Part shown: in pieces, positions 33,086-41,884 of the stretch
Numbering within the stretch: the stretch's first letter is position 1
How the letters are laid out: each line of letters starts with the position of its first letter
Assembly: GCA_018712645.1 (NCBI GenBank)
Contig: DVGO01000053.1
Coordinates: 1 to 53,354 of the forward strand
Source of the DNA: Candidatus Faecousia faecavium
GTDB taxonomy: Bacteria; Bacillota; Clostridia; Oscillospirales; Oscillospiraceae
Reading direction: 5' to 3'
Length of the DNA: 53,354 nucleotides
Program-made: the position numbers and the translations under genes
The notes under the pieces: model-generated
Databases searched by the model: none
The model's input: the letters and a program-made list of their open reading frames with translations, nothing else
What the model was told of the DNA's origin: nothing

Positions 33086-35029
33086 ATGCCGAAAATTATT
33101 CAATTATCCCCTCATATTGCCAACCTCATTGCCGCCGGTGAAGTGGTGGAGCGGCCTGCCAGCGTAGTCAAAGAGCTGCTGGAAAACGCCGTGGATGCAG
33201 GTAGCTCCAAAGTCACCATTGAGATTCGCGACGGCGGCATGACCTTTCTGCGGGTCACCGACAACGGCTGCGGCATGGCTCCGGAAGATGCCAGAACCGC
33301 TTTTTTGCGCCACGCAACCTCCAAGCTGCGCTCGGCGGAAGATCTGGCCGCCATCGGCACCATGGGATTCCGGGGAGAAGCCTTGGCTGCCATTGCCTCT
33401 GTCAGCCGGATTGATCTGATGACCAAAACCGCCGGTGCCATTTCCGGCACCAGTCTGCATCTGGAAGCGGGGCAGATTCTGGAAGAAGCGGAAGTGGGCT
33501 GCCCGGAAGGCACCACCATCATCATAAGGGATCTGTTCTACAACACCCCCGCCCGGATGAAGTTCATGAAATCCGACACCGTGGAAGGCGGACGGGTGGC
33601 TGCCGCCGTGCAGCTGCAGGCGCTGGCCCATCCGGAAGTTGCCTTCCAGTTCCTTCGGGATGGAAAGCAGGTTCTGTCCACCCCGGGAAACGGCGGTTTG
33701 CAGGCTGCGGTGTACTGTGTATACGGCCGGGACTGTGCCCGGATGGTAAACGTAGACAGCCGCTGGGAAGGCTACCATCTGACCGGCTACGTCACCAAGC
33801 CCACAGACGCCCGCCCCAGCCGGAATTTGCAGACTTTCTTTGTCAACAACCGTCCGGTAAAATCCAAGCTGCTGGTTTCCGCACTGGAAGAAGCTTACCG
33901 CAACCAGATTATGGTGGGGAAATTCCCCGCCTGTGTGCTGCATCTGACGCTGCCTGCCGGAGCGGTGGATGTCAACGTGCATCCGGCCAAAACCGAGGTA
34001 AAATTTCTGTCGGAAAAGGCTGTGTTTGACTGTGTGCATTATGGGGTTCTGGGCGCGCTGAACAAGCAGCCCGACCGGCCCCAGATTCAGTTTCAGAAAA
34101 AGCCGGAGCCGGTTCCGGCCCCGGCTGCACCTGTTTCCGCTTCTGCTGCTCCTGCTAAGAAAGAGCCGTTCTTCCGGACCATGACAGCCCAGGAGTACAA
34201 AACCTTCTCCGCCGCCATGCAGGAGGCTCCAAAGCCTGCGCCGGCAGCGGCCAGCGCCACGGCGGTAAAGATTCGCCAGGAGGCAGAGTCATCTTTAAAG
34301 GAAGCCGTCGTCGTGCCCAAACCTGCCCAGAGCGTGGTTTCCGCTCCCCTTCCGCCGGCAACCATCCCCAAAAAGCAGCCTGCGGCTGCACCGGTTCCGT
34401 TGCCGCCCATGCCGGAGCCTGTTGAAGAAGTGGAGCAGACCGTGCTGGAAATGCCCAAGGAAATTCCCTGGCGGATGGTGGGCGAACTGTACAACAGCTA
34501 TATTCTGGTAGAACAGGGGGACGACGCCTTCCTGATTGACAAGCACGCCGCCCACGAGCGGATTCTGTTTGAAAAGCTGAAGGCCAACCAAGAGAAAATC
34601 AGCGCCCAGAGCCTGCTGACTCCCATCCCCGTCCGTCTCAGCCCCAGTGCCGCGGGAGAACTTCTGGAAAACCGGAAAACCCTGGATGAATTGGGCTTTG
34701 AAATTGAGGAATTTGGAGAAAACACCCTGCTTCTGCGGCAGATTCCCATGGATTTAAGTCCGGAGGATGCCGCCGACGCCCTGGAAACCCTGGCCAGCGA
34801 TTTGCTGAGCGGCCGCCGGGAGCAGGCCGACACCGTTCGGGATGAACTGCTGCACACTGTTGCCTGCAAAGCCGCCATCAAGGCCGGATGGAAAAACGAC
34901 GAAGCAGAACTTCTGGCGGTGGCCAAAGCCGTCATGTCCCGGGAGGATCTGAAATACTGCCCCCACGGCAGACCCATCTGCGTTACTTTAAGCAAAAAGC
35001 AGCTGGAAAAGCAATTCAAGCGCACCTGA
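33086..35029 (+). CDS. mutL: DNA mismatch repair protein MutL
   Basis: This 647-residue GHKL ATPase couples mismatch recognition to nicking. ATP motifs are VKELLENAVDAG, VTDNGCGM and GFRGEALAAI. A long Pro/Ala-rich linker spans about residues 345-450. The C-terminal domain carries the endonuclease metal motif as DKHAAHERILFE, matching DQHA-x2-E-x4-E except for Lys in place of Gln. It also has the CPHGRP zinc motif, so this is probably the nicking type used by bacteria without MutH. The ATG at 33086 follows GAGG inside the CPBP stop region; a TTG two codons earlier is the alternative. Confidence 0.96.
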   Translation: MPKIIQLSPHIANLIAAGEVVERPASVVKELLENAVDAGSSKVTIEIRDGGMTFLRVTDNGCGMAPEDARTAFLRHATSKLRSAEDLAAIGTMGFRGEALAAIASVSRIDLMTKTAGAISGTSLHLEAGQILEEAEVGCPEGTTIIIRDLFYNTPARMKFMKSDTVEGGRVAAAVQLQALAHPEVAFQFLRDGKQVLSTPGNGGLQAAVYCVYGRDCARMVNVDSRWEGYHLTGYVTKPTDARPSRNLQTFFVNNRPVKSKLLVSALEEAYRNQIMVGKFPACVLHLTLPAGAVDVNVHPAKTEVKFLSEKAVFDCVHYGVLGALNKQPDRPQIQFQKKPEPVPAPAAPVSASAAPAKKEPFFRTMTAQEYKTFSAAMQEAPKPAPAAASATAVKIRQEAESSLKEAVVVPKPAQSVVSAPLPPATIPKKQPAAAPVPLPPMPEPVEEVEQTVLEMPKEIPWRMVGELYNSYILVEQGDDAFLIDKHAAHERILFEKLKANQEKISAQSLLTPIPVRLSPSAAGELLENRKTLDELGFEIEEFGENTLLLRQIPMDLSPEDAADALETLASDLLSGRREQADTVRDELLHTVACKAAIKAGWKNDEAELLAVAKAVMSREDLKYCPHGRPICVTLSKKQLEKQFKRT

Positions 35030-35053
35030 CCAATTTTTCGGAGGTTTTGCCCC

Positions 35054-35989
35054 ATGAACAATATTGTCTGTATTGCCGGGCCCACTGCCTCCGGCAAAAC
35101 CGCCCTGGCCGTGGCCCTGGCAAAAGAAGTTAATGGCGAAGTGGTTTCCTGCGATTCCATGCAGGTTTACAAAGGCATGGACATCGGCACCGCCAAGCCT
35201 ACTGCGGAAGAAATGGAGGGCATCCCTCACCACATGCTTTCCGTTGCGGAGCCGGATGAGGATTTCTCCGTCAGCCGCTACTGCGAAATGGCCGCCCCCA
35301 TTGTAGACGACATTGTGGCCCAGGGAAAAGTAGCCATCATTGCCGGCGGTACCGGGCTTTATATGGATTCGCTTATCCGGGGCAACGCTTTTGCCCCCTT
35401 CCCCTCCACCGGCGTCCGGGAAAAGCTGGAGGCCCAGGCCGATGCCGAAGGCATGGAAGCCATGCTGGGCTGGCTGGAATCCATCGACCCGGAAGCTGCC
35501 GCACGGCTGCACCTGTCTGACCGGAAGCGGATTATCCGGGCTTTGGAAGTCTACCTGGAAACCGGCGAAACCATCACCGCCCACAACAAAAAAACCCAGG
35601 CCATTCCGCCCCGGTATACCCCGCTGTGGCTGGGACTGGATTTTGCTCAGAGAAGCGACTTGTATCACCGCATTGACCTGCGGGTGGGGCTGATGCTTCA
35701 GATGGGACTGATTGAGGAAATCCGCGCCCTGCTGGATGCGGGAATTCCGGAGAAGACCACTGCCATGCAGGCCATTGGCTACAAGGAATTTATCGCCGCC
35801 CTGGAGGGAAAATGCACCATCGAAGAAGCCGCCGATCAGGTGCGGCAGTCTTCCCGCCGCTATGCCAAGCGGCAGCTGACCTGGTTCCGCCGGAATCCGG
35901 CGATCCATTGGCTCATCCGCACCCCCGAGCAAAAAAGCAGCGAAATTCTTGCCCAGGCCCGACAGTGTTTTCGAGAATTTGACAAGTAG
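35054..35989 (+). CDS. miaA: tRNA dimethylallyltransferase MiaA
   Basis: This 311-residue enzyme transfers dimethylallyl to A37 of UNN-reading tRNAs. The N-terminal P-loop is GPTASGKTALAVAL. 'VVSCDSMQVYKGMDIGTAKPT' contains the catalytic Asp and Ser, and 'GTGLYMDSL', 'HLSDRKRIIRALEVY' and 'AIGYKEF' follow. GGAGG lies 9 bases upstream. Its product is the substrate of MiaB at the head of the same operon. Confidence 0.96.
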   Translation: MNNIVCIAGPTASGKTALAVALAKEVNGEVVSCDSMQVYKGMDIGTAKPTAEEMEGIPHHMLSVAEPDEDFSVSRYCEMAAPIVDDIVAQGKVAIIAGGTGLYMDSLIRGNAFAPFPSTGVREKLEAQADAEGMEAMLGWLESIDPEAAARLHLSDRKRIIRALEVYLETGETITAHNKKTQAIPPRYTPLWLGLDFAQRSDLYHRIDLRVGLMLQMGLIEEIRALLDAGIPEKTTAMQAIGYKEFIAALEGKCTIEEAADQVRQSSRRYAKRQLTWFRRNPAIHWLIRTPEQKSSEILAQARQCFREFDK

Positions 35990-36034
35990 AACGTGTTAGC
36001 ATAGGTACATCCTCAAAGAAAGAAGGTTGTACAT

Positions 36035-36265
36035 ATGACAGAAGCAGCAAATTTGCAGGAGGCCATTCTCAAGGAGGTGCGCCGGGACAAGGTGCCCGTC
36101 ACCTTATTCCTGATGAATGGCTTCCAGCTCCGGGGGATTATCACCGGCTTTGACAGTTTTGTGGTGGTGCTGGTCTCCGATGGAAAACAGCAGATGATTT
36201 ACAAGCACGCCATCTCCACCCTTGCCCCCATGAAGCCGTTGAAGGCTGCAACAACTGCCGTGTAA
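36035..36265 (+). CDS. hfq: RNA chaperone Hfq
   Basis: This 76-residue Sm-like protein forms hexameric rings that bind small RNAs and mRNAs. The Sm1 motif covers '[25 protein letters not shown]' and the Sm2 motif is YKHAIST. Its place after miaA is the classic arrangement. AAAGAAGG lies upstream, and a terminator follows the stop. Confidence 0.96.
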   Translation: MTEAANLQEAILKEVRRDKVPVTLFLMNGFQLRGIITGFDSFVVVLVSDGKQQMIYKHAISTLAPMKPLKAATTAV

Positions 36266-36268
36266 CGC

Positions 36269-36305
36269 AAAAATGGTGACGGAGTATGATCCGTCACCAT
36301 TTTTC
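36269..36305 (+). terminator. Terminator of the hfq operon
   Basis: A perfect stem AAATGGTGACGGA / TCCGTCACCATTT followed by TT, 3 bp after the hfq stop. From here to 36473 there is AT-rich sequence without a gene. Confidence 0.9.
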
Positions 36306-36473
36306 TTGGCCTGGAGAGGGCGGTTCGGAGTTTTCCCCTTTTCTGCGGAAGAAAAGCCCGAAGGAAAGCGGAATTTTCAAACATATGTACCAAATGCTTC
36401 CTGTTTTTTTCTATGATTTCTCATTATTCCTGATAAAATCTTAATTTTTTTCAAAAATAGTTCTAATTTACTG

Positions 36474-36502
36474 TTGACAGATAGAACAAAATAGACGATA
36501 AT
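36474..36502 (+). promoter_or_regulatory. Promoter of sepF
   Basis: Perfect TTGACA (36474-36479), 17-bp spacer and GATAAT (36497-36502). It implies a 150-nt leader. Confidence 0.8.
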
Positions 36503-36508
36503 GTCAAG

Positions 36509-36659
36509 GTGGACTGTTCGCCTAAGACCATGTTATTTTTTTATGGCATGGTGCTGTATGCGGCGACATTCAGGATCCCCGCGGAGCAGTTGGCTCTGCC
36601 GGTGCGTATGCCTAGGATTCATCAAGATGATGTGAAGATACATTAGGAGGAAATACAGA
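36509..36659 (+). promoter_or_regulatory. Structured leader of sepF
   Basis: The 150-nt untranslated leader can fold into hairpin A (36516-36567; GTTCGCC with GGCGAC and ACCATG with CATGGT) and hairpin B (GCGGAGC / GCTCTGC, 36581-36599). It ends with AGGAGG in front of sepF. No known RNA family is recognised. A 38-codon frame (36530-36646) runs through it without a ribosome site and with rare codons. Confidence 0.4.
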
Positions 36660-37208
36660 ATGAGCTTTTGGGATAATGTGAAAAAATTTGCCCAGCCCTA
36701 TGCCGATGACGAATACGACGATTACGACGAAGAAGACGAATACATGGATGAATACGAGGAGCCCGCTGAGCAGCCTACCCGCCGCAGCCCCCGCCGTGCC
36801 CCCGCACCGGCTCCCGCTGCTGAGGAAGAAGATGACGATTACGGCTTTACTCCCGTACCCGTTTCCACGCCTTCTCCCAGTGTCGCCTCTACCGGCTTCA
36901 CCGGTTCCCCGCTTGGCATGAGCAACAATACCCCCAAGCAGGATATTGTTCTGTTCCGTCCCGGCAGCTTCAACGATACTTCCAAGGCCGCCGATGACCT
37001 GCGCAACCGCAAGGCTGTCATTGTCAACATGGAAAATGTGGACAAGGCCATGGCCCGCCGGGTTGTGGATTTCCTGTCCGGGTGTGTCTACGCACTGGAC
37101 GGCGACGTGAAGAAGATTGCCCAGTCTGCATATCTGTTCTGCCCCCACAATATGGATATTGTGGGTGATCTGGAAACCCTGCAGGCCGAAGTAGAGAGTT
37201 ACATCTAA
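36660..37208 (+). CDS. sepF: Cell division protein SepF
   Basis: This 182-residue protein bundles FtsZ filaments and tethers them to the membrane. An N-terminal amphipathic anchor (MSFWDNVKKFAQ) is followed by an acidic, Pro-rich linker. The SepF core runs from about residue 95 to 182 (QDIVLFRPGSFNDTSKAAD, then KAVIVNMENVDKAMARRVVDFLSG and DGDVKKIAQSAYLFCP). AGGAGG precedes the ATG. It sits beside divIVA, another septum protein. Confidence 0.95.
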   Translation: MSFWDNVKKFAQPYADDEYDDYDEEDEYMDEYEEPAEQPTRRSPRRAPAPAPAAEEEDDDYGFTPVPVSTPSPSVASTGFTGSPLGMSNNTPKQDIVLFRPGSFNDTSKAADDLRNRKAVIVNMENVDKAMARRVVDFLSGCVYALDGDVKKIAQSAYLFCPHNMDIVGDLETLQAEVESYI

Positions 37209-37290
37209 CACCGTATGCCTCCCATGTCAGGCAGTGCCTGGCAGTGCGAGCGCGTATGTTATCCAATACAGATAGGAAGGGGAACATTTT

Positions 37291-37965
37291 ATGTTTACAC
37301 CGCAGCAAATCGATCAGATTTCTTTCGGCAGATCCACCTTCGGCGGTTACGATATGCAGCAGGTCGATGAGTTCCTGGAACCGCTGACGGAAGATTATGT
37401 CACCTTGTACAAGGAAAATGCCCTGCTTAAGAGCAAAATGCGTGTACTGGTGGGCAAACTGGAAGAGTACCGTAAGAACGAGGCTTCCATGAAGGAAGCT
37501 GTTGTCAACGCCCAGAAAACCTGCGACAAGATGGTCATGGAAGCGGAAGCAAAGTGCGCCAAGATGCTCAATTCCGCCAGCACCACCGCTGCGGAGAATC
37601 AGAAATCTTCTGATGCCGCTTTTGCCGCAGAGAATGCCCGGGTGGAAGAAGCCCGCAAAACTGCCGCTGCCAAGATCAATGAACTGCAGGACCAGCTGCG
37701 TACCTGCATTCAGGCTCTGGAGCGGATTAAAGTTGCCAACGCACCTGCTGAGGCTCCCGCTGCCGCACCTGCACCTGCAGATGAAATGAAGAGCGATGAT
37801 GTGGCCGACGAGATTGCCCAGAACATTGAGGCCATGATCGGCACCACCGTGGACACCGCCCCCAAGGCTGCTCCCAAGCACCCCACCGCTATGGAGTCCA
37901 CCACCAGCAAGTTTGCCAGCCTGAACCTGCAGTTCGGCCGCAACTACGATCCCAAAAACAAGTAA
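37291..37965 (+). CDS. DivIVA domain-containing protein
   Basis: This 224-residue protein has the DivIVA membrane-curvature domain at its N-terminus (MFTPQQIDQISFGRSTFGGYDMQQVDEFL). Long coiled-coil segments rich in Ala, Glu and Lys follow (residues 40-150), then a Pro/Ala-rich C-terminal part. In Firmicutes such proteins mark poles and septa and recruit cell-division or wall enzymes. AGGAAGGGGA lies upstream of the ATG. It is co-oriented with sepF, 82 bp before it, and with T-box ileS. Confidence 0.9.
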   Translation: MFTPQQIDQISFGRSTFGGYDMQQVDEFLEPLTEDYVTLYKENALLKSKMRVLVGKLEEYRKNEASMKEAVVNAQKTCDKMVMEAEAKCAKMLNSASTTAAENQKSSDAAFAAENARVEEARKTAAAKINELQDQLRTCIQALERIKVANAPAEAPAAAPAPADEMKSDDVADEIAQNIEAMIGTTVDTAPKAAPKHPTAMESTTSKFASLNLQFGRNYDPKNK

Positions 37966-37974
37966 GTCCCATAG

Positions 37975-38217
37975 ACAACGCCAGGACGAGGACACGCAAG
38001 CGTTCACACCGCCTTCAGAGAGCTGCCGTTTGGTGCAAGGCAGCAGGCAGGCGTTCCCTTGTATCACCTCTGAGCAGCGCACCGAACAACTGTAGGCTGC
38101 GCCGGTCTGCGCCCGATATCGCGCCCAATGAGTGCCGGTTTTTCGCCGGAACAAGAGTGGTACCGCAGAGGTTTTGTGCCTTTGTCTCTTAACGAGACAA
38201 GGGCACTTTTCTTTTGC
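37975..38217 (+). promoter_or_regulatory. T-box riboswitch (isoleucine) controlling ileS
   Basis: The conserved T-box AGAGTGGTACCGC is at 38154-38166, with the UGGU that pairs to the uncharged tRNA acceptor end. It is followed by a terminator stem GTGCCTTTGTCTC / GAGACAAGGGCAC (38176-38205) and TTTTCTTTT. Stem I shows the AGAGAG and GGTGCAAGG apical elements and a specifier loop TATCACCTCTGAG with the Ile codon ATC (38063-38065). Uncharged tRNA-Ile would stabilise the antiterminator and switch ileS on. Confidence 0.93.
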
Positions 38218-38257
38218 GCTGCGTTTTTTCAAATTCTCAAATGGAGGTCACATTCCA

Positions 38258-41050
38258 ATGGAATACAAAAACACCATCATCACCCCAAAAACCAACTTCC
38301 CCATGAAGGCTGGTCTGCCTGCCCGGGAGCCGGGTATGCTGAAAAACTGGGAAGAGCAGAATCTTTACAGCGCCATGCTGGAAAAGAACAAGGATCTGCC
38401 CCGGTTTGTGCTGCATGACGGCCCTCCCTTCTCCAACGGCGACATTCACATGGGTCACGCCCTGAACAAGACCCTGAAGGATTTCATCGTCCGCAGCCAC
38501 GCCATGATGGGTTACTACACCCCCTATGTCCCCGGCTGGGACAACCACGGCATGCCCATTGAGTCTGCCATTATCAAAAAGAGCAAGCTCAACCACAAGA
38601 CCATGCCCGTTCCGGAATTCCGTACCGCCTGTGCAGAATTTGCCGAAACCTATATTCAGCGCCAGATGGCAGGCTTCAAGCGTCTGGGCGTGGTGGGCGA
38701 CTGGGAGCATCCCTACCGCACCATGGACAAGCATTTTGAGGCTCAGGAAGTCAAGGTCTTTGGCAGAATGTTTGAAAAGGGCTACATCTACAAGGGCCTG
38801 AAGCCGGTGTACTGGTGCCCCAAGGATGAAACCGCTCTGGCAGAAGCCGAAATCGAGTACCAGGAAGATCCCTGTACCTCTGTTTACGTCAAGTTCCCCA
38901 TGAAGGATGATCTGGGCAAGCTCAGCCAGTTCGACCTGAGCAAGACCTTCTTCGTCATCTGGACCACCACCATCTGGACCCTGCCCGGCAACATGGCCAT
39001 CTGCCTGCACCCCCGGGAGAGCTACGTCCTGGTGAAGGCCGAAAACGGCGAGACCTACATCATGGCAGAAGCTTTGATGGATAAGGTCATGACCATCGGC
39101 GGCTTTACCAACTATGAAGTGCTGGCAACCTATCCCGGCGCTTTCTTCGAGAACATGCTGGCCCAGCACCCCTTCCTGGACAAGACTTCCCGTCTGGTCT
39201 ACGCCGAGTATGTCACCATGGATTCCGGTACCGGCTGTGTCCACACCGCCCCCGGCTTCGGTGCAGACGACTATCAGACCTGCATGCGCTACGGCATGGA
39301 TCTGGTGGTTCCCGTCAACGACCAGGGCCGTCACACCGAGTATGCCGGCAAGTATGCCGGTCTGAAAACCGACGAGTCCAACCCCATCATCCTGGCGGAC
39401 ATGAAGGAAAACGGCACTCTGTTTGCCAGCGAAGAGATTCTCCACTCCTATCCCCACTGCTGGCGGTGCAAGAACCCCATCATCTTCCGTGCCACTCCCC
39501 AGTGGTTCTGCTCTGTGGAAGCCTTTAAGGATGAGGCTGTTGCCGCCTGCGAAAATGTCCGCTGGCTGCCTGCCTGGGGCGGCGAACGGATGGTCAGCAT
39601 GATTCGGGAGCGGGCCGACTGGTGTATCTCCCGTCAGCGCCGTTGGGGTCTGCCCATCCCCGTGTTCTACTGCAAGGACTGCGGCAAGCCCATCTGTACC
39701 CCCGAAACCATCGCTCATATCTCCAAGCTCTTCGACGAGTACGGCTCCAACATCTGGTTTGAGAAGGAAGCTGCCGAGCTGATTCCCGATGGTCTGACCT
39801 GCCCCCACTGCGGCGGCGCCAGCGGCTTTGAAAAGGAGACCGACACCCTGGACGGCTGGTTCGACTCCGGCTCCACCCACTACGCTTCTCTGATGCACGA
39901 CACCCCCGAACTGTGGCCTGCTGACGTGTACCTGGAAGGCGCTGACCAGTATCGTGGCTGGTTCCAGTCCAGCCTGCTGACTTCCGTCGGCGCTCTGGGC
40001 AATGGCGCTCCTTTCAAGGACGTTCTGACCCACGGCTGGACCGTGGACGGCCAGGGCCGTGCAATGCACAAGTCCCTGGGCAATGGTGTTGACCCCGCCG
40101 ATCTGATTAAGGAATTCGGTGCGGATATCGTCCGTCTGTGGGCCGGTTCTTCCGACTATCATGCCGACGTACGCTGCTCCAAGGAGATCTTCAAGCAGCT
40201 GTCTCAGAGCTATCTGAAGTTCCGCAATACTGCCCGTTACTGCCTGGGCAACCTGAATGAGTTCGACCCGGACAACCTGGTATCTCCCGAAGATATGGAA
40301 GAGCTGGACCGCTGGGCACTGACCAAGCTCAATGAACTGGTGGCCGTCTGCCGGAAGGCTTACATGGGCTACGAGTTCCACACCGTTTCCCATGCCATCA
40401 ACGACTTCTGCGTGGTGGAGCTGTCCTCTTTCTATCTGGACATCATCAAGGATCGGCTGTACTGTGAGGAGGCCACCGGCCTGCGCCGCCGCTCCGCACA
40501 GAGCGCCCTGTTCCTGATTCTGGACGCCATGGCAAAGCTGTTCGCCCCCATCCTGGCCTTTACCTGCGATGAAATCTGGCAGGCTATGCCCCACCGCAGC
40601 GGCGATGACGGACGGAACATCCTGCTGAACCAGATGCCTGAGAACTTTGACGCCTATGTTCTGAGCCAGGACACCATGGCCAAGTGGGATACCATCATGA
40701 AGCTGCGTCAGGATGTCAACGGCATTCTGGAAAAGGCCCGCGCTGACAAGCGGATCGGCAAGGCACTGGAAGCCCATGTGACCCTGCAGACCAGCGACGA
40801 GAGCCTGAGAGCCGCCTGTGAGGGCGTGAATCTGGCTGAGGTGTGCATCGTATCCACCTGCACCTGGGACGCCCCGGAGGAGGGCGCTGAAGTCGGCAGC
40901 GGTGACAACTTCCCTGCCCTGACCATCGGCGTCAGCGAAGCCAAGGGAACCAAGTGCCCCCGGTGCTGGATGCACAGTGTTGAGGCCGACGAAAACGGCC
41001 TGTGCCCCCGCTGCGCAGCTGTCATCGCAAAGATGGATGTAGAATTCTAA
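38258..41050 (+). CDS. ileS: Isoleucyl-tRNA synthetase
   Basis: This 930-residue class I synthetase has the HIGH motif as HMGH (64-67) and the KMSKS loop as MHKSLGN (residues 603-609). A CP1 editing domain in between contains the 'GTGCVHTAPGFGADDY' editing motif, and a C-terminal zinc site is formed by C900, C903, C916 and C919. The ATG at 38258 follows GGAGG; the frame is open 42 codons upstream across the T-box terminator and is not coding. It is regulated by the Ile T-box. Confidence 0.97.
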   Translation: MEYKNTIITPKTNFPMKAGLPAREPGMLKNWEEQNLYSAMLEKNKDLPRFVLHDGPPFSNGDIHMGHALNKTLKDFIVRSHAMMGYYTPYVPGWDNHGMPIESAIIKKSKLNHKTMPVPEFRTACAEFAETYIQRQMAGFKRLGVVGDWEHPYRTMDKHFEAQEVKVFGRMFEKGYIYKGLKPVYWCPKDETALAEAEIEYQEDPCTSVYVKFPMKDDLGKLSQFDLSKTFFVIWTTTIWTLPGNMAICLHPRESYVLVKAENGETYIMAEALMDKVMTIGGFTNYEVLATYPGAFFENMLAQHPFLDKTSRLVYAEYVTMDSGTGCVHTAPGFGADDYQTCMRYGMDLVVPVNDQGRHTEYAGKYAGLKTDESNPIILADMKENGTLFASEEILHSYPHCWRCKNPIIFRATPQWFCSVEAFKDEAVAACENVRWLPAWGGERMVSMIRERADWCISRQRRWGLPIPVFYCKDCGKPICTPETIAHISKLFDEYGSNIWFEKEAAELIPDGLTCPHCGGASGFEKETDTLDGWFDSGSTHYASLMHDTPELWPADVYLEGADQYRGWFQSSLLTSVGALGNGAPFKDVLTHGWTVDGQGRAMHKSLGNGVDPADLIKEFGADIVRLWAGSSDYHADVRCSKEIFKQLSQSYLKFRNTARYCLGNLNEFDPDNLVSPEDMEELDRWALTKLNELVAVCRKAYMGYEFHTVSHAINDFCVVELSSFYLDIIKDRLYCEEATGLRRRSAQSALFLILDAMAKLFAPILAFTCDEIWQAMPHRSGDDGRNILLNQMPENFDAYVLSQDTMAKWDTIMKLRQDVNGILEKARADKRIGKALEAHVTLQTSDESLRAACEGVNLAEVCIVSTCTWDAPEEGAEVGSGDNFPALTIGVSEAKGTKCPRCWMHSVEADENGLCPRCAAVIAKMDVEF

Positions 41051-41081
41051 TTTTTAGCCCCGCAATTTTGCAGTTTTTCCC

Positions 41082-41117
41082 TTTTCCGGGGTGGTTTTTC
41101 CACCCCGGAAAATTTTT
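41082..41117 (+). terminator. Terminator of ileS
   Basis: The stem TTTTCCGGGGTGG / CCACCCCGGAAAA with a 5-T loop and TTTTT tail. Confidence 0.92.
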
Positions 41118-41138
41118 CAAAAAAGCTGCAAAAAAAGC

Positions 41139-41166
41139 TTGACAAATGGCGATTGCGTGTTATAAT
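41139..41166 (+). promoter_or_regulatory. Promoter of the tRNA-Thr/tRNA-Tyr pair
   Basis: Perfect TTGACA (41139-41144) and perfect TATAAT (41161-41166) with a 16-bp spacer. Confidence 0.85.
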
Positions 41167-41186
41167 AAGCGTGTTCTGTTTGAGCC

Positions 41187-41262
41187 GCCGGTATAGCTCA
41201 GCTGGTAGAGCAACTGATTTGTAATCAGTAGGTCGGGGGTTCGAGTCCGTCTACCGGCTCCA
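41187..41262 (+). tRNA. tRNA-Thr (TGT)
   Basis: The acceptor GCCGGTA pairs with TACCGGC, followed by T and an encoded CCA. The anticodon arm ACTGA-TTTGTAA-TCAGT gives TGT. The T loop is GTTCGAGTC. The length is 76 nt. Confidence 0.96.
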
Positions 41263-41288
41263 TTCAGACAAAACAGAATTTCATATCT

Positions 41289-41373
41289 GGGGGAGTTCCC
41301 GAGTGGCCAAAGGGGACAGACTGTAAATCTGCTGCGTTTCGCTTCGATGGTTCGAATCCGTCCTCCCCCACCA
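41289..41373 (+). tRNA. tRNA-Tyr (GTA)
   Basis: The acceptor GGGGGAG pairs with CTCCCCC, then A and an encoded CCA. The anticodon loop CTGTAAA gives GTA. A long variable arm is present as expected for bacterial tRNA-Tyr. The length is 85 nt. The 3' end is the left boundary of the mobile-element remnant. Confidence 0.95.
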
Positions 41374-41377
41374 AAAA

Positions 41378-41411
41378 CGAGAGTAAATCATTTGATTTGC
41401 TCTCTTTTTCT
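41378..41411 (+). terminator. Terminator of the tRNA pair
   Basis: The stem GAGAGTAAATC / GATTTGCTCTC is followed by TTTTTC, right after the tRNA-Tyr CCA. Confidence 0.85.
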
Positions 41412-41567
41412 TTGGTTCGGAAGAAGAGATTGGAAAGCCGGCTCTTGGAAACAGTTCAGTAGACTGTTTCAACAGGTATGGCTCGCCCGCAGGCGAGCGA
41501 ATCCGTCCCCTTGCAATTCCACCACCTGGGGACGCTCGCAAAATCCTGACCCGGAGCAAAAAACATA

Positions 41568-41606
41568 GGCTGGACAGGGGTGCTTCCCTGTCCAGCCGTT
41601 TTCTTT
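41568..41606 (+). terminator. Terminator inside the remnant
   Basis: A perfect 12-bp stem GGCTGGACAGGG / CCCTGTCCAGCC and a GTTTTCTTT tail. Its arms are nearly identical to the terminator at 52255-52290. Confidence 0.85.
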
Positions 41607-41803
41607 GACCCAGTATTGAAATGTCTTTGGCTGCAAATCTCCCACTGCGGCCGTTTGGGACGCAGAGCGGTTGGCGCTGTGGGTGTACGAAGGTGAAGAC
41701 TGCCACTTCCCTGCTGTATCCTGCGCGGAACGTCCAGGAAACCGCTTTGGGCAATGCTTTTCAGCGTCTGTTTTTGGCTGCATATCCCATCCATAACACA
41801 ATT

Positions 41804-41858
41804 CCCCTTGTCTGCGATGCTCCGGTTGTACCGGAAGCCGCAACAAGGGGGATTTTTT
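41804..41858 (+). terminator. Terminator/attenuator just upstream of the RepA-like gene
   Basis: The long interrupted hairpin pairs CCCCTTGT with ACAAGGGG, TGCG with CGCA and TCCGG with CCGGA. It is followed by GATTTTTTTA, about 13 bp before the RepA-like ribosome site. It may be an attenuator for copy or expression control. Confidence 0.75.
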
Positions 41859-41884
41859 TACCTATGAGAAAGGAGGGGATTGCT

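Noticed and set aside
36530..36646. 38-codon frame in the sepF leader
   Set aside because: It has no ribosome site, uses codons rare in neighbouring genes and matches nothing; kept only as part of the leader note.
38237..40975. 912-codon open frame on the minus strand
   Set aside because: It is antisense to ileS, whose motifs are unmistakable; the frame is a codon-bias shadow.
41281..41754. 157-codon minus frame across tRNA-Tyr
   Set aside because: It is the antisense of a tRNA and its terminator; such frames are common artefacts.
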